From Aureimonas sp. ME7 (GTDB lineage Bacteria; Pseudomonadota; Alphaproteobacteria; Rhizobiales; Rhizobiaceae), in contig NZ_CAJCKW010000005.1 in assembly GCF_903970965.1 (NCBI RefSeq), positions 124,001 through 188,000 on the forward strand: a stretch of DNA of 64,000 nucleotides, written 5' to 3'. Below are positions 1 through 9,095 of this stretch, piece after piece. Under the pieces are notes generated by a model. That model was not told where the DNA came from, did not search any database, and saw only the letters and a program-made list of their open reading frames with translations. The position numbers and the translations under genes were made by a program. The number at the start of each line of letters is the position of its first letter. Position 1 is the stretch's first letter.

Positions 1-1646
1 CTGTCCCGGCCGATCTCGAAGCGCGACAGCAGCCCGTTCAACGCGTTGACCTCCGTGGACAGCTCGTTGCAGGCGGCAGTGGACTCCTCGACCATGGCCG
101 CGTTCTGCTGCGTTCCTTTGTCGAGCGTATCGACGGCGATGTTGATCTCGCTGAGACCCGTCGCCTGCGAACGGGCCGTCGTCACGATCGAGGCGACATG
201 CCGATTGACCTCGCCGACCTGCTCCACGATGCCCTTCAAGGCTTCGCCGGCCCGCCCCACGAGATCGACCCCCTCCACCACCTGGCTGCGGGAGGTCGAG
301 ATGAGATCCTTGATCTCCTTGGCGGCTTCCGCCGAGCGCTGGGCAAGGCCGCGCACCTCCTGCGCCACCACTGCGAAGCCGCGTCCCGCCTCGCCGGCGC
401 GCGCCGCCTCGACGCCCGCGTTCAAGGCCAGAAGATTGGTCTGGAAGGCGATCTCGTCGATCACGCCGATGATGCGCCCGATCTTTTCGGAAGACTCCTC
501 GATCCGCCCCATCGCGCCCACCGCCAGGGTGACGATCTCACCGGAGCGCTCAGCCTCCGTCTTCGTACGCGACACGAGTTCGCCCGCCTCGTCCGCGCGC
601 CGGCTGGATTGACCGACGCCCGTGGTCAATTCGGCAAGTGCCGCCGAGGTTTCCTCGATGGCCGCTGCCTGCTGTTCCGTACGTCGCGCCAGATCGTCGG
701 ATGCGGAGCGGATCTGATCGGCGCCCGATTGAATCATGTCGGCGTTGCGGCGCACGGTCCGCATGGCATCGCGCAACGTCTCGATCGAGGCGTTGAAGCT
801 CTGCCGGATGGGTTCGAGCGCCGGAATGAACGCGTCGTCGATGCGCGCTTCGAGGTTGCCGCGAGCCAGATGATCCAGCGCCGTGCCGAGGCGGCGGACC
901 GCCGAAACGCGGGCGCTGACGTCGGTGGCGAATTTCGCCACCTTCACGACGCGGCCGTTGAGATCGAAGATCGGGTTGTAGGACGCCTGAATGAAGACCT
1001 CGCGCCCTCCCTTGCCGATGCGCAGGAACTCGTCGGCGACCAGCTCGCCCCCTTGCAGCTTCTTCCAGAAGGCTTGGTAATCTTCGGACTGCGCGAAGGC
1101 GGGCTCGACGAAAATCCTATGATGACGCCCGACGAGTTCGGAGGCGGGATAGCCGAGCGCATCCAGGAAGTTCTGGTTGGCACTCAGGATATTGCCCTCG
1201 GGCGTGAACTCGATCACCGCCTGCGCCCGGTCGATGGCGTCCATCTTGGCACCGTTCTCCAGTTCGCGCAGCTTCGTGGCCGTGATGTCGTTGGCGAACT
1301 TGACGATCCTGACCACCTTGCCCGACCGGTTGGAGATCGGGTTGTAGTTGCCCCGAATGAAGACCTCTTTCCCGTTCTTGCCGATCCGCTTGAACTCGTC
1401 GCACTCGAAATCGCCCGATCGCAGCTTGGCCCAGAACGCAGCGTATGCCGGCGAAGCGGCATAGGCCTCTTCGACGAACATCCGATGGTGCCGACCCACG
1501 ATCTCCTCCGGCCGGTAGCCTAGAAGAGTGCAGAAGTTGGCATTCGCCCGCAGGATCGTCCCCTCGGGATCGAACTCGATGATCGCCATCGACTTGTCCA
1601 ACGCGGACAGAACGAGCTCAGACTGCGACGCGCGAAATGTGAACAT
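1..1646 (-). CDS. Methyl-accepting chemotaxis protein with two PAS domains, 3' end beyond the window
   Basis: Read from the ATG at 1646 leftward, the frame stays open to the window edge, about 548 codons. Two PAS sensor repeats come first (roughly residues 10-115 and 130-235); each carries the same turn, seen as [19 protein letters not shown] and [23 protein letters not shown]-like linker with [10 protein letters not shown] follows. Then comes the methyl-accepting signalling domain with the hairpin tip [20 protein letters not shown] and [20 protein letters not shown]. No membrane segment is visible, so it is inferred to be a cytosolic receptor. PAS domains of this type often bind haem or flavin, but nothing here fixes the ligand. 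An in-frame stop lies 18 bases upstream of the ATG, and GGACGA stands in for the ribosome site. Only the last part of the C-terminus is missing. Confidence 0.93.
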   Translation of the reverse strand, partial: MFTFRASQSELVLSALDKSMAIIEFDPEGTILRANANFCTLLGYRPEEIVGRHHRMFVEEAYAASPAYAAFWAKLRSGDFECDEFKRIGKNGKEVFIRGNYNPISNRSGKVVRIVKFANDITATKLRELENGAKMDAIDRAQAVIEFTPEGNILSANQNFLDALGYPASELVGRHHRIFVEPAFAQSEDYQAFWKKLQGGELVADEFLRIGKGGREVFIQASYNPIFDLNGRVVKVAKFATDVSARVSAVRRLGTALDHLARGNLEARIDDAFIPALEPIRQSFNASIETLRDAMRTVRRNADMIQSGADQIRSASDDLARRTEQQAAAIEETSAALAELTTGVGQSSRRADEAGELVSRTKTEAERSGEIVTLAVGAMGRIEESSEKIGRIIGVIDEIAFQTNLLALNAGVEAARAGEAGRGFAVVAQEVRGLAQRSAEAAKEIKDLISTSRSQVVEGVDLVGRAGEALKGIVEQVGEVNRHVASIVTTARSQATGLSEINIAVDTLDKGTQQNAAMVEESTAACNELSTEVNALNGLLSRFEIGRD

Positions 1647-2012
1647 AGGGCATCGTCCGTAGGGTCAGGTGTCCGTGATCCCACTACTTGAACGAGAAGA
1701 GTTGAGGATTTCTTGGAAACCGAAAGGTTTCCGAGAAATTTCATATTGAACCGAAGCGATAGATTGTCGCATCGACGCGCGGCTCGACTACGATCCGGCC
1801 CTCGGCCCGGATATATCCCGCAGTGTTTCGACAAGTCGCAGGAGCCGTTCGATCCGCTTCGCCCTATGCGTCGGAGAACCTCCACCGAGCGAGAGGCGCT
1901 TCTTTCCAGCGGGTGCGCGCCCCCTTGAAGATCGGCTTGCCTCGCTGGGATCGATGCTTTCCAGCCGTGCGTTGATGTCGAAGCTTTGCGGCGCGCATGT
2001 CCCGTGCGCCCG
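1647..2012. other. Gene-free stretch between chemoreceptor and amidase
   Basis: No reading frame here has believable protein content. It is the leader of the chemoreceptor gene and lies downstream of the amidase stop at 2013. The part from 1690 to 1750 is less GC-rich than its surroundings and contains the inverted stretch gaaaggtttccgagaaattt, a plausible promoter zone. I see no clear terminator for the long operon to its right. Confidence 0.5.
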
Positions 2013-2822
2013 CTATCTTTCCGGAGGCCGGGCCGAACCCGACGGGGTCGTGCGTAGTTCGCGGAGGTAGTCGTTGGCCGCCCTCGCCGCATCGAAATGG
2101 GCGGGGTCGAGGTCGGCGATCAGCATCGCCGCGCCGTCCGTCCCGGCGCAGGCCAGCGCCCTGCCGTCCGGAGCGGCGACGATCGACATTCCCTGATAGA
2201 CGAACCTCCCATCCGCCCCGGACCAGTCGGCGTAGGCGACGAAGATGCCGTTCTCGAAGGCCCGCGTCGGCACGAGGCTTCGGGCGATGAAGCGTGCCCC
2301 CTCGCCGGCGGGAAGAGCAGTCGGGATGAGCACGAGGTCGGCGCCCGCGAGAGCCAGGGCTCGGACGGTCTCGGGAAACTCGACGTCGAAGCAGACGAGA
2401 AGACCGATCCGCAGCCCCGCCACCATCACCAGCGGCGAAGCCTGCGTGCCGACGCGGAACAGATCCCGCTCGTAATCGCCATAAAGGAAGCGCTTGGCGT
2501 AGACGACCGGCTCCTCGGCCGGGCGACAGAGAACGGCTGTGTTGTGCAAGCGGCCGCCTAGCATCATCGGCATGCCGAGCGCGACGGATGTGCCGGTTTC
2601 GTCCGAAAGCGCTCTGAGGTACGCGAGCGTTTCCCGGGCTCGCTCGCCCTGTGTGCGGATCGCCTCCGCGCCCGCGCCGTATCCCGGTATGGCAAGTTCG
2701 GGCAGGAGCACGAGATCGGCCCCTCCGTCCGCCGCGACGCGCACCCGCCGCTCGATCCCGGCCAGGCCCTGCCCCCCGCCGGCAGCTTCGGCGGCGTCGA
2801 GCTGGAACAGGGTCAGTCTCAC
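2013..2822 (-). CDS. Nitrilase-superfamily amidohydrolase (carbon-nitrogen hydrolase)
   Basis: A 269-residue enzyme of the nitrilase superfamily, which hydrolyses C-N bonds of amides or carbamoyl compounds with a Glu-Lys-Cys triad. All three are visible: E42 in LLPELAIPGYG, K110 in VYAKRFLYGDYERDLF, C144 in GLLVCFDVEFPE. I chose the GTG at 2822: it gives the family-typical N-terminus (M)RLTLFQLDAAE, has GGGAG upstream, and overlaps the permease stop as GTGA. An ATG at 2837 adds five residues and is the alternative. As last gene of a polyamine-type transport operon next to a ureohydrolase it may act on an N-carbamoyl or amide intermediate, as N-carbamoylputrescine amidase or omega-amidase do. 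The exact substrate is inference. Confidence 0.88.
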   Translation of the reverse strand: MRLTLFQLDAAEAAGGGQGLAGIERRVRVAADGGADLVLLPELAIPGYGAGAEAIRTQGERARETLAYLRALSDETGTSVALGMPMMLGGRLHNTAVLCRPAEEPVVYAKRFLYGDYERDLFRVGTQASPLVMVAGLRIGLLVCFDVEFPETVRALALAGADLVLIPTALPAGEGARFIARSLVPTRAFENGIFVAYADWSGADGRFVYQGMSIVAAPDGRALACAGTDGAAMLIADLDPAHFDAARAANDYLRELRTTPSGSARPPER

Positions 2823-3616
2823 CCGCGCCGCTCCCATGCGCCCAGAAGCTTCGGCAGGTCGCCGAACCGGGCGATCAGGCCGAAGACGATCGTCGCGAGT
2901 CCGACGAAGAGGATCGAGATCGAGGCCATGACGGGCGTGTAGCCGTAGCGCAGGGCGTTGAAGATCTTGATCGGCACGGTCTCCACCGTGAAGCCGACCG
3001 TCATGTAGGCGATGAGATATTCGTTGAGCGACAGGACAAAGGCGAAGGCGAAACCGGAGACGAGATAGGGGCGGATCATCGGCAGGACGATCGTGCGCCG
3101 GATCGTCGCCTCGTTCGCGCCCATCGTGCGCGCAGCCTCGACGATCTCGCGATCGATCACGGAGAAGCCCAGCGTCAGCGTCACCAGCGGCAGGCTGGTG
3201 AAGAAGACGGCATGGCTTACCACCACCGTGAAGGGCGAGCCGTAGAAGCCGACCGTCGACCAGAACGCGAGCGCGCCGAGCGCGGTGATCACCGGCGGCA
3301 GCACGAAGGGCGAGATGCCGAGAAGCTGCACGAGGCGCCCGAGCGCGGTGACGCGCCGCCACAGCGCATAGGCGATGGGAAGCGCGATCAAGACCGCCAG
3401 CGCGGCTGCGAGCACGGCGATGGCGACGGATGCGAAAAGCGCGTTGCGCCAGCCGGGATCGGTGAAGATCGCACCGTACCAACGGAGCGAGACGCCTTGC
3501 GGCGGGAAGACGAGGCTCTGCTGGGCGTTCACCGAAACGCCGGCAATGATCGCGACCGGTGCCGCCAGGAACAAAGCCACGAGCACGAAAAGGAAACGCC
3601 CGGCAAGACGGTTCAC
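2819..3616 (-). CDS. ABC transporter permease, PotC-like (spermidine/putrescine family)
   Basis: A 265-residue inner-membrane permease with about six hydrophobic segments, the first being RFLFVLVALFLAAPVAIIAG. The cytoplasmic coupling (EAA) loop reads EAARTMGANEATIRRTIVLP around residue 165, as in binding-protein-dependent importers. The start is the GTG at 3616, which overlaps the stop of the preceding permease as GTGA. The gene in turn overlaps the amidase downstream. With the ATPase, second permease and binding protein upstream it forms a complete importer of the spermidine/putrescine type. Ligand range in this family includes polyamines, opines and related cations, so the substrate is not fixed by sequence. 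Confidence 0.92.
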   Translation of the reverse strand: MNRLAGRFLFVLVALFLAAPVAIIAGVSVNAQQSLVFPPQGVSLRWYGAIFTDPGWRNALFASVAIAVLAAALAVLIALPIAYALWRRVTALGRLVQLLGISPFVLPPVITALGALAFWSTVGFYGSPFTVVVSHAVFFTSLPLVTLTLGFSVIDREIVEAARTMGANEATIRRTIVLPMIRPYLVSGFAFAFVLSLNEYLIAYMTVGFTVETVPIKIFNALRYGYTPVMASISILFVGLATIVFGLIARFGDLPKLLGAWERRG

Positions 3617-4479
3617 GATGCGACCTCCCTTCGGCCCCGGCCGAACAGCGCCGTCAGCGCGACGAAGAGGAGGCTGGTCAGGACGAGAAACACGGCCATC
3701 GCGGCGGCGAACGGCATGTTGGACTGGTAGATCGCCTGGTCGGTGATCAGAACGGACAGGGTCCAGTGCTGCGGGCGGCCGAGGAGCTGCGGGAGAAGAT
3801 AAGAGCCGAGCGCGAACACGAAGACGACCACGAAAGTGGCCGCGAGCGTGCTGCGCAAGGCGGGCAGGATCACGGTCAGGAAGGCACGGATCGGCGAGGC
3901 GCCCAGCGTTTCCGCCGCCTCGCCGAGCGCCGGATCGAGCCGCGAGAAGGACGGGTAGAGCACGAGGACGCAGTAGGGAAACGCCTGGTAGGACATGCCG
4001 AGAAGAACGGCCGCAAAGCTCGGCGTCAGCGCCGTGGGCGCGCCCATCAGGCCGAGCGCGACGAGAAGGTTGGTCACCCCCGCCGTGCGGCTGAGCAGCG
4101 TCGACCAGGAAAATCCGATGATCACCTCGGACAGCGAGAGGATGGCCAGAAGCGCCACCAGCCAAGGCACCTGGCGAGAACGCGGCAGGCGCGACAGGAG
4201 GTAGGTGAAGGGCGCGCCGACAAGAAGGCAAAGCGCGGCGACCAGCGCGGACAGCCCCAGCGAGAACAGGAGAATCTGCCCGAAGAACAGGCTGAGGAAG
4301 CGCGCGTAGTTCGCCCCCGTCAGGACCGGCTCGTAGAAGCCGCCCTGGACACGCTGGAAGAAGGAAACGGCGATCATCAGCCCGAAGGGCACGACGAAGA
4401 AGGCGGCGAGCATCGCGCCGGGAAAGGCGAGCGCCGCCGGGGTGGCGCCCTCGCTAGACCCTGGTTTCGCCCCGCTCAT
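3613..4479 (-). CDS. ABC transporter permease, PotB-like
   Basis: A 288-residue integral membrane protein, partner of the PotC-like permease. Hydrophobic spans start at PGAMLAAFFVVPFGLMIAVS. The EAA loop reads EAAETLGASPIRAFLTVILP near residue 195. The start ATG at 4479 overlaps the ATPase stop as ATGA. A longer frame upstream of this ATG reads through the ATPase gene and has no family character. The two permeases differ in sequence, as expected for a heterodimeric PotB/PotC channel. Its position between ATPase and second permease fits the usual potABC order. Confidence 0.92.
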   Translation of the reverse strand: MSGAKPGSSEGATPAALAFPGAMLAAFFVVPFGLMIAVSFFQRVQGGFYEPVLTGANYARFLSLFFGQILLFSLGLSALVAALCLLVGAPFTYLLSRLPRSRQVPWLVALLAILSLSEVIIGFSWSTLLSRTAGVTNLLVALGLMGAPTALTPSFAAVLLGMSYQAFPYCVLVLYPSFSRLDPALGEAAETLGASPIRAFLTVILPALRSTLAATFVVVFVFALGSYLLPQLLGRPQHWTLSVLITDQAIYQSNMPFAAAMAVFLVLTSLLFVALTALFGRGRREVAS

Positions 4480-5510
4480 GCGGTGCCGCCTTCGAAGACG
4501 ATCGCAGCGCCCGGCTTCACACTGGCCGACACGCGTGCGCCCGGCGGCGGGGCAGCCGTCCTCGCCTCGCAATGGGCGATGATGCGGGCGTCGCCGCATT
4601 TCAGATAGATTTCCACGGCCGAGCCCATGTCGCGCACGAATTCGACCTCGCCCGCGATCGGCCCCTCCCCTTCGGGCGCGATGACGACGTCTTCCGGCCG
4701 GATCGAAACCAGCGCCTCGCCGGCCGGCAGTTCGATGCCGGGCACCACGCCGCCGGCGATCAGCGCGCCGCCGCTCGCGCGCCGTGCCGGCAGGAGGTTC
4801 GTCAGGCCGAGGAAGTCGGCGACGAAGGGTGTCGCAGGCCGGCGGTAGACTTCGATCGGCCGATCCATCTGGAGGACCCGGCCGGCCTGCATGACCACGA
4901 CGCGATCGGCCATGGTCATCGCCTCGCGCTGGTCGTGCGTGACCACGACCGTGGTGATGCCGAGACGCTGCTGGAGGAGGCGCAGTTCCACCTGCATCGC
5001 CTCGCGCAGCTTGGCGTCGAGCGCCGAAAGCGGCTCGTCCAGAAGAAAGAGGCGCGGCGCGACGGCGAGCGCGCGGGCGATCGCCACCCGCTGGCGCTGA
5101 CCGCCGGAAAGCTGCGTGATCGCACGCCCTTCGACCCCGGGCAGGCGCACGAGATCCAGGAGCTCGCGCACGCGCGCCTCGACACTCGCCCGGTTCTGCC
5201 CACGGATGCGCAAGGGGTAGGCGATGTTGTCGCCGACGCTGAGATGGGGAAACAGCGCCAGCGACTGGAACACCATCCCGAAGCCGCGCCGGTGGACCGG
5301 CACGTTGGTAATCGTCTCGCTGCCGAAGCGGATCTCACCGGCGGTCGGCGCTTCCAGCCCGGCCACCATACGCATGAGCGTGGTCTTGCCGCATCCCGAA
5401 GGCCCGAGGAGACAGACGAACGTCCCCTCGGGAATGGTCAGGTCGACGGCCTCCACGGCCGTGGCCGCGCCATAGCGCTTGGTGACGCCCTCAAGAACGA
5501 GCGCGGTCAT
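4476..5510 (-). CDS. ABC transporter ATP-binding protein, PotA-like
   Basis: A 344-residue ATPase that powers import by the adjacent permeases. Walker A is GPSGCGKTT (about residues 34-42), the signature is LSGGQRQR, and Walker B is LFLLDEPLSALD followed by the switch histidine in VVTHDQ. A C-terminal TOBE-type regulatory domain occupies about residues 240-340, containing SIRPEDVVIAPEGEG. Length and layout match PotA/FbpC-type ATPases. It is 60 bases downstream of the binding-protein gene and overlaps the next permease by 4 bases. A compact hairpin in the 60-base gap is possible but unclear. Confidence 0.94.
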   Translation of the reverse strand: MTALVLEGVTKRYGAATAVEAVDLTIPEGTFVCLLGPSGCGKTTLMRMVAGLEAPTAGEIRFGSETITNVPVHRRGFGMVFQSLALFPHLSVGDNIAYPLRIRGQNRASVEARVRELLDLVRLPGVEGRAITQLSGGQRQRVAIARALAVAPRLFLLDEPLSALDAKLREAMQVELRLLQQRLGITTVVVTHDQREAMTMADRVVVMQAGRVLQMDRPIEVYRRPATPFVADFLGLTNLLPARRASGGALIAGGVVPGIELPAGEALVSIRPEDVVIAPEGEGPIAGEVEFVRDMGSAVEIYLKCGDARIIAHCEARTAAPPPGARVSASVKPGAAIVFEGGTA

Positions 5511-5570
5511 GGATCATGGGTTCCCTTCGGGGTCGGCGATATCGGCGGGTGACGGAACGGCCGGAAGAGT

Positions 5571-6656
5571 TCAGCCGACGATGAGCTCGGTCCACTTCTG
5601 GTTCAGCCAGTCGGCCTTGGAAACGTAGAGATCGTAGCGCGGCACGATCGGCGCGGCACTGGACGAGACGGCGGCGAACTCGGCGTCGGTCAAGTCGAGA
5701 AGCGGACGGGCGATCACCGGCGCGGTGCCGACCTTGCGCGCCAGCAGCGCCTGGGTCGCGGGCTGCGTCATGTAGTTGATGAATTCGTGCGCGACGTCGA
5801 GTTTGGCGGAAGCCTTGGTCACCGCCCAGCAGCCCGAATCCGAAATCCCGCCTTCCTTGGGGAAGGTCGAGCGCACGGGCGAGCCCTTCGAGGCGGCCAG
5901 GCCCGTGACGTCGTGGTAATACTGGCCCATCGGGATTTCGCCCGATTTGAGCGCCTGCTCGAACTGCGCCTCGTCGCGGTACCAGAGCTGGACGTTCGGC
6001 TTCAGCTCGGCGAGCTTGTCCATCACCTTGAGAATGCCCTCTTCGGTATCGAGGACCTGCGTGCCGCCGAAATAGGTCGAGGCCGTCACTTCCAGCAGGA
6101 ACGAGTTCGACACCAGCGCGAGAAGGCCGAGCTTGCCCGCGTTCGCCGGATCCCAGAAGGCCGCCCAGCTTTCGGGCGCCTGCGGATAGGCCTCGGTGTT
6201 GGTGACGAGGTTGATGTACCACGCGACGGCCCCGACGCCCGCGACCCGCTCGTCGGGATAGCGCACCAGGAACGGGGGCAGGATGTCGCCCGCGCGCTCG
6301 ATGCTGGCGAGATCGAGAGGCGCCCAAAGGTCCGTGGACAAGCCCTTGCGCATGGCGACCTGGCTGACCATGGAAACGTCGGCGGGCGCCACGCCGGCGC
6401 GCGCGGCCTGCTCGAGCTGGACCAGCCAGGCTTCGCCGGTGGGCTCGGCGATGCTTTCCACCGTGATGCCGGTCGCCTGCGTGAAGGCGGGAAAGACGTT
6501 GGTGTCGAAGCTTTCCTTGAAGTAGCCGCCGTAGACGCCGACCTTGAGCGAACGCTCCTGGGCGCGCAGGATGCCGGGCATGGCGAGCGTGGCCCCCGCT
6601 GCGGCCGCGCCGATCAGCACCGAGCGGCGCGTCGGATTTCCAAGCACTGTCGTCAT
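5571..6656 (-). CDS. Tat-exported periplasmic substrate-binding protein (PotD-like)
   Basis: A 361-residue extracytoplasmic solute-binding protein. The N-terminus has a twin-arginine signal, NPTRRSVLIGAAAAGATLAM, ending near ILRAQE, so it is probably exported folded by Tat. The mature part starts SLKVGVYGGYFKESFDTNVFP, typical of spermidine/putrescine-type binding proteins. The start at 6656 is preceded by GGAGA; a longer frame upstream lacks protein character. It captures the ligand for the importer encoded directly downstream. Binding-pocket residues cannot be assigned without a structure, so polyamine is a family-level guess. Confidence 0.92.
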   Translation of the reverse strand: MTTVLGNPTRRSVLIGAAAAGATLAMPGILRAQERSLKVGVYGGYFKESFDTNVFPAFTQATGITVESIAEPTGEAWLVQLEQAARAGVAPADVSMVSQVAMRKGLSTDLWAPLDLASIERAGDILPPFLVRYPDERVAGVGAVAWYINLVTNTEAYPQAPESWAAFWDPANAGKLGLLALVSNSFLLEVTASTYFGGTQVLDTEEGILKVMDKLAELKPNVQLWYRDEAQFEQALKSGEIPMGQYYHDVTGLAASKGSPVRSTFPKEGGISDSGCWAVTKASAKLDVAHEFINYMTQPATQALLARKVGTAPVIARPLLDLTDAEFAAVSSSAAPIVPRYDLYVSKADWLNQKWTELIVG

Positions 6657-6678
6657 GTCGATGTCTCCGTTCGGTGGC

Positions 6679-7731
6679 TCAAGGCTGGGTGGGACGGATG
6701 GCGGGCGAGAATGGCACGAGGCTGAGGATCTCGAACAGCATCTGCGCGCCGGCATGCGCGGTGTTGGTGGTGGCGTCGTATTGCGGGGCGACCTCGACCA
6801 GATCGCCGCCCGCGATGCGGATGCCCTTCAGACCGCGAAGGATGGCCTGCGCCTCGCGCGAGGTGAGACCACCGATCTCGGGTGTCCCGGTGCCCGGCGC
6901 GAAGGCCGGATCCAGGCTGTCGATGTCGAAGGAAACGTAGACGGGGGCATCCCCGACCACCTCGCGCGCCATCTGGACGATGCGCGCGACGCCAAGATCC
7001 GTGATCTCCTCCGCGTGGATCACCGTCATGCCCGAGGCCGCCGAGAACTCCCAAAGATATTCCGAGGAGCCCCGGATGCCGATCTGGATGGTGCGTCGGG
7101 GGTCGAGCACTCCGTCGAGCACGGCCTGACGGAAGGGTCCCCCATGGTGGAACTTGCAGCCGTCGAAGGGACCACTCGTGTCGCAATGAGCATCGATATG
7201 GATCATCGCGACAGGCCGGTCGCGCCCTACCGCCCGCAGGATCGGCAGCGAGATCGAGTGGTCGCCGCCGACCGACAGCGGCACGACGCCGGCCGAAACG
7301 ATCCGGGCGAGCGTCGCCTCGATGTCGGCGTGCGAGCTTTCGAGGTCGAACCGCGAACGAAACGGCACGTCACCGATGTCCGCGACGCGCAGGTCGAGGG
7401 TCGGCATGGTCTTCAGGACGTGGTTGTAGGGTCCGACGCGCTCGATCGTGCGCAACGCGCGCGGTCCGAAGCGACTGCCGTTCCGGTTCGTGACGCCGAG
7501 ATCCATCGGCACGCCGAGAAGGGCGACGTCGAGGTCCGACAGGTCGGGAGCGGACCAGTCCACCGGGCGGTGCGGCGCGTCGAGCAGCGTCGGCATGCCC
7601 GCAAAGGGAGCCACGCGCGTACCCTTCGGGTCGAAGAGGCGCGAGGCGACGGCGGCGAAGCCCTCGTCGTAGATCGCTCGTTCGTTGTCGCCGCCGAAGC
7701 GGGCGCGTAGGGCGTCGAGTTCGTCGCTCAT
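6679..7731 (-). CDS. Ureohydrolase of the agmatinase/guanidinobutyrase family
   Basis: A 350-residue manganese-dependent ureohydrolase that should release urea from a guanidino compound. Metal-ligand motifs are all present: GGDHSISLP, IDAHCDT and SFDIDSLDPAFAPGTGTPEIGG (about residues 260-280). The family includes agmatinase, guanidinobutyrase and guanidinopropionase. The KFHHGGPFRQA segment after the second motif belongs to this group rather than arginase, but substrate choice is not readable by eye. The ATG at 7731 overlaps the aminotransferase stop as ATGA. Its place between an aminotransferase and a transporter suggests catabolism of an imported guanidino compound. Confidence 0.93.
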   Translation of the reverse strand: MSDELDALRARFGGDNERAIYDEGFAAVASRLFDPKGTRVAPFAGMPTLLDAPHRPVDWSAPDLSDLDVALLGVPMDLGVTNRNGSRFGPRALRTIERVGPYNHVLKTMPTLDLRVADIGDVPFRSRFDLESSHADIEATLARIVSAGVVPLSVGGDHSISLPILRAVGRDRPVAMIHIDAHCDTSGPFDGCKFHHGGPFRQAVLDGVLDPRRTIQIGIRGSSEYLWEFSAASGMTVIHAEEITDLGVARIVQMAREVVGDAPVYVSFDIDSLDPAFAPGTGTPEIGGLTSREAQAILRGLKGIRIAGGDLVEVAPQYDATTNTAHAGAQMLFEILSLVPFSPAIRPTQP

Positions 7732-8927
7732 GCTTGCGGTTCCAGTGTTGGGGATGGTGCCGCGCCGCCCAGACCGATGGCGAGACGGCGTGCGATCTCG
7801 GCGATGAGCGGAACGGTGACGTTCGCGAAGGCGATCCGCAGGAACGAGGCCTGACCCGGCCCGAAGAAGCTGCCGGGCAGGACGACGATTCCCAGCTCGC
7901 GCGCCAGCCGGGCGGCGATCTCTTCCGACGCGCTCTCGCCGAAGGGATGGCGGACATAGGCGAAGTAGGCGCCGAGCTGCCGGATCTCCCAGCCCGGCAG
8001 GGCAGCGAAGGCCGCTCGAAAGGCATGGGCGCGCGTTTCGATCTCGCGGGCGCTCGCCGCGCGAAAATCGCCGAGCGCCTCGATCGCCCAAGGAAGAGCT
8101 GCCTGCGCCGGGCGGGGCGCGCAAATCTGGACGCAGTCGATGACCTTCTCGATCTCGGCGATGGTCCGCTCGCCCGCGATCATCGCACCGACGCGATGCC
8201 CGGGGATCGCATAGGACTTGGAGAACGAATACAGGGCGACGAGATGGTCCTCCGCCTCGCCCCGATCGAAGAGGGAATGCGGCCTCGCACCTTCGGGCAG
8301 GAAGTCGCGATAGGTTTCGTCGAGCACCAACACGACGCCACGCCGCACGCAAAGATCCAAGATCTCGGACAGGAGCGCGGGCGGATAGATGGCGCCCGTC
8401 GGGTTGTTGGGCGAAACGAGGACCACGGCCCGCACGCTCTCGTCGATCGCCGCGTCGAGCGCGCCGGGATCGGGCAGGAAGCCCGCGGCCGAGTCGAGGG
8501 CGAAGGGGCGCGGCTCGATGCCGAGCATTTCCAGCGTCATGACGTGGTTGAAGTACCAGGGCGTCGGCAGGATCACGGCCTCGCCCGGCTCCGCCAGGGC
8601 GATCATCGCGGCGAAGAAGGCCTGGTTGCAGCCGCTGGTGATGGCGACCTGCGCGGCGTCGATCGTGGCGGCATAGCGCTGCGACACATGCGCGGCATAG
8701 GCCGAGCGCAGGGCCGGGTCCCCCAGGATGTTCCCGTAGCGCGCGGCCTGGAGATCGGCGCCGGCCTGCCCGAGCCGCTCGGCGAACTCGGCCGGCGGCG
8801 CATGGTTGGGAACGGCTTGGCTGCAGTCGATGGCAGGCCCATGGCGACCGTCGTAGTCCGAGACCCAGCGCGCGGCCTGCGTAATCGGCGGAACCGAAAC
8901 CCTTGCGAGGCGCGAGGAGAGGGTCAA
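7728..8927 (-). CDS. PLP-dependent aminotransferase, class I/II
   Basis: A 399-residue fold-type I aminotransferase. The PLP lysine is K237 in SFSKSYAIPGHRVG. Cofactor-binding motifs include SPNNPTGAIYP and LDETYRDF. It would move an amino group from the imported compound or a breakdown product to a 2-oxo acid. It is the first gene of a seven-gene minus-strand operon and faces the LysR regulator across 168 bases. Length is ordinary for the family. Candidate routes are arginine transamination or transamination of the amine left after urea release; this is inference. Confidence 0.92.
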   Translation of the reverse strand: MTLSSRLARVSVPPITQAARWVSDYDGRHGPAIDCSQAVPNHAPPAEFAERLGQAGADLQAARYGNILGDPALRSAYAAHVSQRYAATIDAAQVAITSGCNQAFFAAMIALAEPGEAVILPTPWYFNHVMTLEMLGIEPRPFALDSAAGFLPDPGALDAAIDESVRAVVLVSPNNPTGAIYPPALLSEILDLCVRRGVVLVLDETYRDFLPEGARPHSLFDRGEAEDHLVALYSFSKSYAIPGHRVGAMIAGERTIAEIEKVIDCVQICAPRPAQAALPWAIEALGDFRAASAREIETRAHAFRAAFAALPGWEIRQLGAYFAYVRHPFGESASEEIAARLARELGIVVLPGSFFGPGQASFLRIAFANVTVPLIAEIARRLAIGLGGAAPSPTLEPQA

Positions 8928-9014
8928 GACATCCCCCCGGAAATGGTCATCCGCAAATGGAGACGATCAGGCTGCATGAGAAACGATCACACCCGGTTGA
9001 TGCCGTATCTCTAA

Positions 9015-9048
9015 CCATAGGAACAGTCTCGACGCCCCAGCCATAGGA
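9015..9048. promoter_or_regulatory. Direct repeat in the divergent promoter region, possible LysR operator
   Basis: The octamer CCATAGGA occurs at 9015-9022 and again at 9041-9048, 26 bases start to start. This lies between the divergent aminotransferase operon and the LysR gene. LysR proteins usually bind two sites in such intergenic regions, though their boxes are typically T-N11-A dyads, which these are not obviously. Confidence 0.3.
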
Positions 9049-9095
9049 CTTTATCAAAGCTTACCTTGACGATCCTCCAGCTAAGGCGCCGATCG

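Noticed and set aside
2013-3482. 489-codon frame as a fused permease-amidase
   Set aside because: The N-terminal part is the permease gene in a wrong frame; only the part from 2822 downward is the amidase.
3559-4608. Charged 349-codon plus-strand frame opposite the permeases
   Set aside because: Complement of hydrophobic codons gives Glu/Arg/Gln-rich nonsense; the permeases fit a complete operon.
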